A stretch of DNA of 64,000 bases from Bacillota bacterium. GTDB taxonomy: Bacteria; Bacillota; Dehalobacteriia; UBA4068. Where the stretch lies: assembly GCA_024679955.1 (NCBI GenBank), contig JAILCQ010000041.1, positions 1 to 64,000 of the forward strand, written 5' to 3'. Below the pieces are notes generated by a model. It saw nothing but the letters and a program-made list of their open reading frames with translations. It was not told the DNA's origin and ran no database searches. Shown here in pieces: positions 56,803 through 64,000 of this stretch (the first letter of the stretch is position 1; each line of letters starts with the position of its first letter). The position numbers were made by a program, and so were the translations under genes.

Positions 56803-59800
56803 CTATTTTCGCGCAGAGACCAAACGGGCCAGTTCCTGCAAAACGGCCAAAGCCAATTCCGCCCGGGGCAAGGGTTGGTCGATCCCGGCGGTTTTGATCC
56901 ACAAGGCAAAACCCTTTTTCTCGGAAAAAGACAGACGCCTGGGCCACTTGTCCAGCAACGCCAATAAATCTTCGCCGTTCAAAGGATGATTGTCTGCAAA
57001 TTTGATTTCTATGCCGGTGTCCTTTTGCATAATGGATACGATGGAAAGCAATCGGGCCGGCGCCTTGATTTTGCCCAGCAATAGCAGATTTTTCAATTGA
57101 TCGGGCAAGGCTCCGTACCGGTCCGCCAGTTGGCCGGCCAATTTATCCACTTCCGCCACCTCTTGCGCGGCGGCGATTTTTTTATAGATCTCCACTTTCA
57201 AATCGTCGGCGGCGATATAATCATCCGGGATATAAGCGTCCAGCTGCAATTCCAGCATGGTGGCGATGGATTGGGGTTCTTCGGGCGCGCCTTCCGCTTT
57301 GGCCACCTCTTCCTGCAATAATTTGCAATACATATCAAAGCCCAAAGCCAAAATATGGCCGTGCTGTTCCGCGCCCAGCAAATTACCGGCCCCCCGCAAT
57401 TCCAAATCCCGCATGGCGATTTTAAAGCCCGCGCCCAATTCAGTAAAATCCCGAATGGCGATCAGCCTTTTTTTGGCGGTATCGGATATCTTTTTGTCTT
57501 TGCGATAGGTAAAATAGGCGAAAGCCTGCCGGGAAGAACGGCCCACCCGGCCCCGCAGCTGATACAGCTGGGATAAGCCGTACATATCCGCCTGATCCAC
57601 GATCAGCGTATTGACATTGGCGATATCCAGGCCGTTTTCGATGATGGTGGTGCAAAGCAGGATATCCGCTTCCCCCTGATCGAAGCGGAACATCACTTCC
57701 GCCAATTCCCTTTCGTTCATTTGCCCATGGGCTACAGCGATGCGGGCCTGGGGCAACTGAACCTGCAGCTCCGCCGCCACGTCGTATATGCTGGCCACCC
57801 GGTTGTGCACATAATACACCTGGCCGCCTCTGGCCAATTCCCGGGCGATGGCGTCCCGGATCAGCTTTTGATGATATTCCACTACATAGGTTTGCACCGG
57901 CCGCCTGTCCTGAGGCGGCGTATTGATGATGCTCATATCCCGCAAGCCCACCAAAGACATATGCAAAGTGCGGGGTATGGGCGTCGCCGATAAAGTCAGC
58001 ACGTCGATGCTGGCCTTCCACTCTTTGATCCTTTCTTTATGGGCCACGCCGAAACGCTGTTCCTCATCGACGATCAACAAGCCCAAATCTTTAAAGGTCA
58101 CGTCCTTGGACAGCAAGCGATGGGTGCCTACCACGATATCGATGGCGCCGGCGGCCAAGCCTTCCAGGATGCGCTTCTGCTCCTTGGCAGAATAAAAACG
58201 GGAAAGCCCGGCGATTTTTATGGGGTAGCCGGCGAAACGTTCCTCTATGGTGCGCAAATGCTGCTGCGTCAATACGGTGCTGGGGGTCAAAAACGCCACC
58301 TGTTTGCCGTCCATCACCCCTTTGAATGCCGCCCGCAGGGCCACTTCGGTTTTGCCGTAACCCACATCGCCGCAGAGCAAACGGTCCATGATTTTCCGGC
58401 TTTCCATATCCGCCTTGATTTCCGCCAGGGACTGGAGCTGATCCGGGGTTTCCTCAAAGGGAAAAGCGTCTTCAAATTCCTGCTGCCAGGGGGTATCGGG
58501 CGAAAAAGCGTAGCCCTCCCCTCTCTCTCTTTGGGCGTATAAAGTCAACAGCTCTTGCGCCATATCCCGCACGGATTTTCTGGCCCTGGCCTTGGCTTTT
58601 TGCCAATGATCGCCGCCCAAACGGTAGATTTTCGGCTGCACGCCGTCGTTGCCGATATATTTTTGGATCAGATCCAATTGATCCACCGGCACATACAGTT
58701 TGTCCTGACCGGCATAGCGTATCAGCAAATAATCCCTGGCCACATGGCCGACGCTCAAACGTTCCACACCCACATATTGGCCGATGCCCTGATGGGCGTG
58801 GACCACGTAATCGCCGGGGCGCAGATCCAAAAAATTGCCGATTTTTTCCCCTTCTTTATACCGCCGACGGGGTCTGGTCTTCCCCTCCCGGGCGAACAGG
58901 TCTTTTTCGGTCACCAGGGCCAAAGCCAGATCGCTGCTTTCAAAGCCTTTGGTAAAAGCGGCGTCCAGCAAAGTCACCGGCGGCAAATCGTATTCCCGCA
59001 GCAATTCCTCTTCCCTTTTGCGGCGGATATCCGAGGTGGCGCTGATAAAAACCTGCCAGCCGCTGCCGCGGAAGCGCCGCATATCTCCGGCAAACAGCTG
59101 CGGCGAGGCGGCGTAAAGCGGTATGTCCCGGCTGGATATTTCCCGGCGGCATACCGCCTCCGGGCCGGTTTCATGAGGCGGCAGCTGGCCGATCCGGAGC
59201 AGCGGCCCTTGGTGCAGCCTGTCCGATAGCCCGGAAAAAGAAAGATAATTGTCAAAGAAGGAAGGCAAAAGCCGGCCTTCCTGCAGCATATCGCTGTACC
59301 GTTCATGCCTTTCTTTATCCTGCTGCACCGCTTCCTCCAGGATCTGATCCGCCTCGTCCAAAACCACCGGGCCCCGGCCCATATAATCCAGCAGGCAAGC
59401 GGGCCGGCCGTAAAAATAAGGGGTAAGCATTTCCAGAGAATTATCCCAAACGTCTTCCTGCAGAAACTCCCGCAGTTGTCCGCAGAACTCCGTAAAGCGC
59501 ATTTTTTCCTCTCCATGGTAGGAGGAAATGTTTTTCTGATATTCCGCCTCCAGCATTTGCAGGGCCCGGTCTTTGACCTGGCCGTTGATGGGGGTTTCCC
59601 GCCCCGGCGTCAGCAGTATCTCACCCAGATCCTGCTTGGACAACTGATCCGCCGGGTCGAAGGTCCGCAGGGATTCCAGTTCGTCGTCAAAAAACTCCAG
59701 TCGCACCGGATCGGCGGCGGTAAAGGGGAAAATATCCATCACGCTGCCGCGACGGCTGAAAGCGCCGGGGATCTCCGTAAGCGTTTGCCGTTCATAGCCC

Positions 59801-60297
59801 ATTTGTATCAAGGTCTCGGCCAAGGCGTCCATGGGTCGAACGTCTCCTGCACGCAAACGCAAATGCGCGCCGGAAAAGACTTGCGGCGGCGCTATATTGC
59901 GGCACAGGGAATTGACGCTGGCCACGGCCAGCAGGGTCTCTCCTTGGCACAAGCGGGAGAGCGCCCGGATGCGGGCGGCGGACAGTTCTATATTGCGGCC
60001 GAACACCTGAAAAGGCAATAACTCCATAGCGGGAAAGAACATGCAGGCGTCCCCCAAATAGGGGCGTATATTTTCCGCCAATCTGGCCCCTTCCTCTTCT
60101 CCGGGGGTGATCAGCAGCATGGGCTGCCGCAGATCCAAAAACAAAGCGGCCAACCAGGCAGCTTTCAAACCTTCGGCAGCGCCGCTGAATTCCGCGCAGC
60201 GCCGCTGCCGCAGCGCCTGCAGCAAATCGCCGTAGCTGTCGCTGCCCCGGCAAATGTCCAGTATCGCCCCGGTATCCAGTTTTACAGTTTCGGACAT
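56803..60297 (-). CDS. mfd: Transcription-repair coupling factor Mfd
   Basis: 1164 aa; LRPGDYVVHAHQGIGQYVGVERL, RLLCGDVGYGKTEVALRAAFKGV, LLIVDEEQRFGVAHKERIK, LSATPIPRTLHMSLVGLRDMSII, RGRVGRSSRQAFAYF. Confidence 0.98.
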   Translation of the reverse strand: MSETVKLDTGAILDICRGSDSYGDLLQALRQRRCAEFSGAAEGLKAAWLAALFLDLRQPMLLITPGEEEGARLAENIRPYLGDACMFFPAMELLPFQVFGRNIELSAARIRALSRLCQGETLLAVASVNSLCRNIAPPQVFSGAHLRLRAGDVRPMDALAETLIQMGYERQTLTEIPGAFSRRGSVMDIFPFTAADPVRLEFFDDELESLRTFDPADQLSKQDLGEILLTPGRETPINGQVKDRALQMLEAEYQKNISSYHGEEKMRFTEFCGQLREFLQEDVWDNSLEMLTPYFYGRPACLLDYMGRGPVVLDEADQILEEAVQQDKERHERYSDMLQEGRLLPSFFDNYLSFSGLSDRLHQGPLLRIGQLPPHETGPEAVCRREISSRDIPLYAASPQLFAGDMRRFRGSGWQVFISATSDIRRKREEELLREYDLPPVTLLDAAFTKGFESSDLALALVTEKDLFAREGKTRPRRRYKEGEKIGNFLDLRPGDYVVHAHQGIGQYVGVERLSVGHVARDYLLIRYAGQDKLYVPVDQLDLIQKYIGNDGVQPKIYRLGGDHWQKAKARARKSVRDMAQELLTLYAQRERGEGYAFSPDTPWQQEFEDAFPFEETPDQLQSLAEIKADMESRKIMDRLLCGDVGYGKTEVALRAAFKGVMDGKQVAFLTPSTVLTQQHLRTIEERFAGYPIKIAGLSRFYSAKEQKRILEGLAAGAIDIVVGTHRLLSKDVTFKDLGLLIVDEEQRFGVAHKERIKEWKASIDVLTLSATPIPRTLHMSLVGLRDMSIINTPPQDRRPVQTYVVEYHQKLIRDAIARELARGGQVYYVHNRVASIYDVAAELQVQLPQARIAVAHGQMNERELAEVMFRFDQGEADILLCTTIIENGLDIANVNTLIVDQADMYGLSQLYQLRGRVGRSSRQAFAYFTYRKDKKISDTAKKRLIAIRDFTELGAGFKIAMRDLELRGAGNLLGAEQHGHILALGFDMYCKLLQEEVAKAEGAPEEPQSIATMLELQLDAYIPDDYIAADDLKVEIYKKIAAAQEVAEVDKLAGQLADRYGALPDQLKNLLLLGKIKAPARLLSIVSIMQKDTGIEIKFADNHPLNGEDLLALLDKWPRRLSFSEKKGFALWIKTAGIDQPLPRAELALAVLQELARLVSARK

Positions 60298-60308
60298 AGA
60301 TTCTCCAT

Positions 60309-60896
60309 TTATTCTTCTTCGATCGCAGGTACGGCCAAGTCCATACCATTATATTGATTCATAGCCGCGCCTATGCCGTTTTCCAGCCAGTATAGGGAGG
60401 CCTCCGCCGCCGTGGCAAAGGTTTTGGCAAAATACGGCGCTTCCCCGGCGCTGAACCGGGATAAAACATAATCCGCCGTAGAAAAAGGGGCCTTGCCCAC
60501 GCCGATTTTGATGCGGTTGATTTCTGTAGAAGCAAATTGGCCGATAATGGACTTCCAGCCGTTATGGCCGCCGTCCCTGCCGCCGCGTTTCAACCGCATG
60601 GCTGCCGGGGGCAAATCCAAATCGTCGCTGATGATCAGTATATCCGCCAACTCTATATGGTAATAAGAAGCCAAGGCATACAAAGGAACGCCGCTGGCAT
60701 TCATATAGGATTGGGGCTTGGCCAGCAAAACTTTTTCGCCATGCCAAAAAGCGGCTGTCGTCAGATTATTATGCTCTTTTTTATGAAAATCTACCGACAG
60801 TTTGCCGGCGATTTGATCCAATGTCAAAAAGCCGCAATTGTGCCGGGTGCCGGCATAGCGCAAGCCGGGATTTCCCAAACCGGCGATCAATTTCAT
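60309..60896 (-). CDS. pth: Peptidyl-tRNA hydrolase
   Basis: MKLIAGLGNPGLRYAGTRHNCGFLTLDQIAGKL, LLAKPQSYMNASGVPLYAL, LKRGGRDGGHNGWKSII. Confidence 0.97.
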   Translation of the reverse strand: MKLIAGLGNPGLRYAGTRHNCGFLTLDQIAGKLSVDFHKKEHNNLTTAAFWHGEKVLLAKPQSYMNASGVPLYALASYYHIELADILIISDDLDLPPAAMRLKRGGRDGGHNGWKSIIGQFASTEINRIKIGVGKAPFSTADYVLSRFSAGEAPYFAKTFATAAEASLYWLENGIGAAMNQYNGMDLAVPAIEEE

Positions 60897-61002
60897 TTCT
60901 ATTCTTCCTTTGCTTAAAAAAATTACCGGCCCATAAAATACGGGCATAAACAGATAAATTATAAAATATATATTGATAAAAATCAATTCCGAGGTGAAAC
61001 CA

Positions 61003-61836
61003 ATGCAGGAATTACCGGAAATCAACAGCAAAAAACTATTAGGCATGCCGGTGTACAGCATACAGGAAGGGTTGCATCTGGGGCAAATCAAATCTCTGAT
61101 CCTGGATGCCAAAGAACAATGCGTAGCGGCGCTGCTCATAGAAAGAAAACGCTTTAACCGGGAGGAAAGGGTGCTGCCCTTCCCGGCGGTTGACGGCGTC
61201 GGCGAAGACGCAGTGACCATAGAAAAAGCCGCTCTGCTGGAGCGGAAAGGCGTCAACAGCCAATATATGAAAGCTTTGAAGCATCCGCTTTACCTGATCG
61301 GCGCCAAGGCCTTTACCATCGGCGGCAAAACCCTGGGCAAAGTGGAAGAATACCGTCTGCGGCGGCAGGACGGCCTGCTCTCCGCCTTGATCCTCCACGT
61401 GCCCGGTCTGTTCAAGGAAAGCATCCTGGTAGAAAGGCAGGATATCATCACCATAGCCCCGCATACGGTGATGCTGCGAGACAGCGCCGTGGCCAATGCG
61501 GTAGCCGTGGTCAACCCTTTGTTCAGCGGCATGGAAAACGCCGCCGGATTGGTAAAAGACAAAGCCGCCAACCTGAAAAATTCCACGCTGGAAACGACGA
61601 AAAAGCTTTCCGCCAATTGGGAAGACCGCATCAACAAAAGAAAAATCCAGGGTGACAGTCCGGTCGATGAAGAGGAAGATAAAAAGATAGAGGCGGAAGC
61701 AAAAGAAAGCGGCTTGCCCCATGGACCAACACCACAGGCGCATACCGCAGCAGACATATGCACACCCGGCCACTCCGTTTTGGATCAGGCCTTGCCGGAA
61801 AGCGATGGCCAACCCCGGGAGCAGCGCGGCGAATAA
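61003..61836 (+). CDS. PRC-barrel domain protein (two PRC-barrel-like segments)
   Basis: INSKKLLGMPVYSIQEGLHLGQIKSLILDAKEQCVAALLIE..., FTIGGKTLGKVEEYRLRRQDGLLSALIL. Confidence 0.85.
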   Translation: MQELPEINSKKLLGMPVYSIQEGLHLGQIKSLILDAKEQCVAALLIERKRFNREERVLPFPAVDGVGEDAVTIEKAALLERKGVNSQYMKALKHPLYLIGAKAFTIGGKTLGKVEEYRLRRQDGLLSALILHVPGLFKESILVERQDIITIAPHTVMLRDSAVANAVAVVNPLFSGMENAAGLVKDKAANLKNSTLETTKKLSANWEDRINKRKIQGDSPVDEEEDKKIEAEAKESGLPHGPTPQAHTAADICTPGHSVLDQALPESDGQPREQRGE

Positions 61837-61874
61837 AGGCGCAGTCGCGAAGAAGCATGCGAAAACCGCATCGT

Positions 61875-62216
61875 TTATTTGATGCGTTGGGGAATGCCGC
61901 AAATCAATCGCACCACTTCCACGGCCTCCTGGGCCAAACAGTTGCAGACATGTCCCACCAAACGGCGTTTGGCGGTTTCTTCCGCATCCATGGGGATCAG
62001 GCCGGAACCGACTTCCCGGCAAATCACCACTTCCTTGCGGGACAAGCGGGCCACCAATTCCTGGCAGGCGCCGTTCTCCGCCCAAATCCAATTCTGGGCG
62101 TCGTTGATGACCGGCCGTTCATCCAAAACGCCCGGCGCGATATCCGCGTCCTCATAGCCCAGGGATTTGACATAATCCAGCTTACCGGCCCCCAAAGGCC
62201 CCACCACCAAAATCAT
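61875..62216 (-). CDS. CobU-like P-loop protein, degenerate Walker A
   Basis: MILVVGPLGAGKLDYVKSLG; EVVICREVGSGLIPMDAEETAKRRLVGHVCNCLAQEAVEVVRLICGIPQRIK (CobU C-terminal-like); ATGA overlap with the upstream gene. Confidence 0.7.
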   Translation of the reverse strand: MILVVGPLGAGKLDYVKSLGYEDADIAPGVLDERPVINDAQNWIWAENGACQELVARLSRKEVVICREVGSGLIPMDAEETAKRRLVGHVCNCLAQEAVEVVRLICGIPQRIK

Positions 62217-62740
62217 GCCTTCACCTCGTTTCCCTTGCGCAAACAGGGTATGCCGCATACCAGCTCCCAAACCTGGTCAAAAGCTTGGGCCAGGCGGCGA
62301 TTCAACCGGGTCAAGGCCTGTATATAGGCCATGGTATCTTCGTCATAGGCCACGCCGTCGCCGCCGATCTCATTGGTCACCACCAGCAGATCGCCGCAGG
62401 TGGCGGCCAGCCGCAGCAGGCTTTCTTCGATACGATCCGCCGCCTGCACATCGGCATTTCGCCCGCCGAACATTTCATTGGCCAACAAATTGCATAAGCA
62501 TTCCAAAACCAGGCTGGCCCCGGGTTCTATGGCCAAAAGACCGGCGCAATGATAGGTTTCTATTGTGGTTATGCCCATCCCCTGCCGTTCCCGGCGGTTT
62601 CTGGCCACCGCTGCCCATTCCGCGGCGTCCGCCGGTTTCATGCAGGCGGCGTAATAGCGGGGGCCCGGCAACCCTCTCAGGCATTGCAGCGCATAGGTGC
62701 TTTTGCCGCTGCCCGCGCCGCCGGTGATCAATATGTTCAT
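62213..62740 (-). CDS. CobU-like (adenosylcobinamide kinase family) protein lacking the guanylylation His
   Basis: MNILITGGAGSGKSTYALQCL (P-loop), AVARNRRERQGMGITTIE, LVLECLCNLLANEMFGG, LLVVTNEIGGDGVAYDEDTMAYIQALTRLNRRLAQAFDQVWELVCGIPCLRKG. Confidence 0.78.
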   Translation of the reverse strand: MNILITGGAGSGKSTYALQCLRGLPGPRYYAACMKPADAAEWAAVARNRRERQGMGITTIETYHCAGLLAIEPGASLVLECLCNLLANEMFGGRNADVQAADRIEESLLRLAATCGDLLVVTNEIGGDGVAYDEDTMAYIQALTRLNRRLAQAFDQVWELVCGIPCLRKGNEVKA

Positions 62741-62752
62741 CGCTTCACCAAC

Positions 62753-63514
62753 TTATTCACGCCACTGGCACAGCAAATCGTTCATCCATTGATATACGTC
62801 CATACCGTAAACATCCTGCAGATGCCGGCGGCTCAACACCTGCGCCGTCTCTCCCTTAGCCACGCATTTCCCCAGATGGATCAGCACGGCGTCGCTGCCG
62901 TAGGCTTTGACCAGGTTCAGATCGTGAACCACGGACAAAACGGCCTTCCCCGGTTGGCGCGCCCAATCCCGGATCAAACCGAACACCTGCTTTTGATAGA
63001 CCAGATCCAGATGATTGGTGGGCTCGTCCAAAATCAGCAAACGGGGGTTTTGGGCAAAAACCTGGGCCAGGAACACCCGCTGCAATTCGCCGCCGGAAAG
63101 GGTGGTGACGGTTTGGCGGCGCATGGGTTTGACGCCGGTCATTTCCAAAGCTTCTTCCACCATGCGCCGGTCTTCCGCGTCGTCGCCGGCGGAGAACAAG
63201 CCCGCCCCATAAGCGTAGCGTCCCAAGCGAACCACGTCTTCCACACGAAAAGCGTAACTGACATAATGCTGTTGGCTGAGAACGCCGATATTTTTGGCCA
63301 AATGCACCGGTTTCCAGGCGGCGATATCCTGCCCCTCAAAAAAGACCTGTCCCTGATAGGGCACGCTTTGGGAAATGGCGGAAACAATTGTCGATTTTCC
63401 CGCTCCGTTGGGTCCCACCAACATCATCCACTGGTTTTCCTCTACGGAAAAGCTTACGTTATCCACGATGGTTATATCGCCATAGCGAACCAGTAAATTT
63501 TTCACTTCAAGCAT
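62753..63514 (-). CDS. Iron-siderophore/cobalamin-type ABC transporter ATP-binding protein (FepC/BtuD-like)
   Basis: MLEVKNLLVRYGDITIVDNVSFSVEENQWMMLVGPNGAGKSTIVSAISQ, LSGGELQRVFLAQVFAQNPRLLILDEPTNHLDL. Confidence 0.9.
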   Translation of the reverse strand: MLEVKNLLVRYGDITIVDNVSFSVEENQWMMLVGPNGAGKSTIVSAISQSVPYQGQVFFEGQDIAAWKPVHLAKNIGVLSQQHYVSYAFRVEDVVRLGRYAYGAGLFSAGDDAEDRRMVEEALEMTGVKPMRRQTVTTLSGGELQRVFLAQVFAQNPRLLILDEPTNHLDLVYQKQVFGLIRDWARQPGKAVLSVVHDLNLVKAYGSDAVLIHLGKCVAKGETAQVLSRRHLQDVYGMDVYQWMNDLLCQWRE

Positions 63515-63516
63515 AG

Positions 63517-64000
63517 TTACGATTTACCTTTCCGCGATAGATTGAAGATGTAAACGAAAGCGATCGCTCCCACAAAGGAAGTCACCACGCCGATGGACAA
63601 TTCCAGCGGATTCAGCAGTGTGCGGGCCAATAAATCCGCCAAAAGCAGAAAAATCGCCCCGCCGAACAGGGAGGCCGGCAAAAGGCGGCGATGATTCGGC
63701 CCCACCAGCATTCTGGCCATATGGGGCACCACCAGTCCGACGAAGGCGATGGTGCCGCCGATGGACACGCAAACGCCGATCAGGATGGATACCGCGATCA
63801 TGATCACCAGTTTTACCTGGCGCACGTTTACCCCTACATGCCGGGCATTGTCTTCGCCGATGGCAAAGGCGTTCAGCTCCCTGGTGTAATGCAGCAGGAT
63901 CGCCCCGCCCACCAGCAGGGCGCAGCACAAGACCAGCACGTCCTGATAATTGCTGCCGGACAGGCTGCCCATGGTCCAGAACATGATGGTTTTCACTTTT
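63517..64000 (-). CDS. FecCD/BtuC-type ABC transporter permease, C-terminal part (runs off the right edge)
   Basis: MFWTMGSLSGSNYQDVLVL..LNAFAIGEDNARHVGVNVRQVKL...GTIAFVGLVVPHMARMLVGPNHRRLLPASLFGGAIFLLLADLLART. Confidence 0.92.
   Translation of the reverse strand, partial: KVKTIMFWTMGSLSGSNYQDVLVLCCALLVGGAILLHYTRELNAFAIGEDNARHVGVNVRQVKLVIMIAVSILIGVCVSIGGTIAFVGLVVPHMARMLVGPNHRRLLPASLFGGAIFLLLADLLARTLLNPLELSIGVVTSFVGAIAFVYIFNLSRKGKS

Noticed and set aside
61039-62091. 350-aa minus-strand ORF
   Set aside because: Spans the PRC-barrel gene antisense; no plausible domain.
1-64000. CRISPR arrays, IS elements, prophage or toxin-antitoxin/defence modules
   Set aside because: No direct-repeat arrays, transposase/integrase or recognisable defence genes were seen on either strand.

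Overview
This 64 kb window is densely coding and looks like a chromosomal segment from a spore-former-like Bacillota (clostridial type). That assignment is an inference from SpoIID, a YabE-like 3D/G5 protein, lexA/yneA-type and ftsEX-type synteny; no taxonomy was computed. I see no CRISPR array, prophage, IS element or rRNA. Main blocks: a partial radical SAM gene and tRNA-Thr; ruvCAB-queH-spoIID-queA; an alkD-like gene; ftsEX-EnvC/CwlO-like-S41 peptidase-CofE-like; a cobalamin-riboswitch-controlled late-B12 operon (cobU-cobS-cobC-cbiB-cobD plus an ApgM-like gene); a SpoIID-like/peptidoglycan-binding pair; metG-tatD-yabE-rsmA-rmuC-xth; sfsA and a tRNA cluster; a NifX-like His-rich protein; a divergent lexA/LysM pair with three SOS boxes; an apparently orphan structured RNA; lgt; ilvBN-ilvD behind a Val-rich attenuator peptide; an ECF sigma/RsgI-like pair; a LysR/AKR/flavodoxin patch; two tRNA-Leu genes; a complete livGFKHM operon; an alpha-2-macroglobulin-like protein; a PrsA-like foldase; pth-mfd; a PRC-barrel protein; and a second B12-type locus with two degenerate CobU-like proteins and a BtuCD-like transporter. 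Most interesting: (1) the ApgM-like enzyme in the B12 operon, a candidate for a missing step such as L-threonine phosphate supply; (2) the orphan leader-like RNA at about 34.12-34.30 kb; (3) the pair of degenerate CobU paralogs next to BtuCD; (4) the 33-aa Val-rich ilv leader peptide; (5) the FtsX Glu/Gln/Pro-rich insertion; (6) a possible frameshift at the start of alkD. All identities come from reading the sequence; no database search was run.
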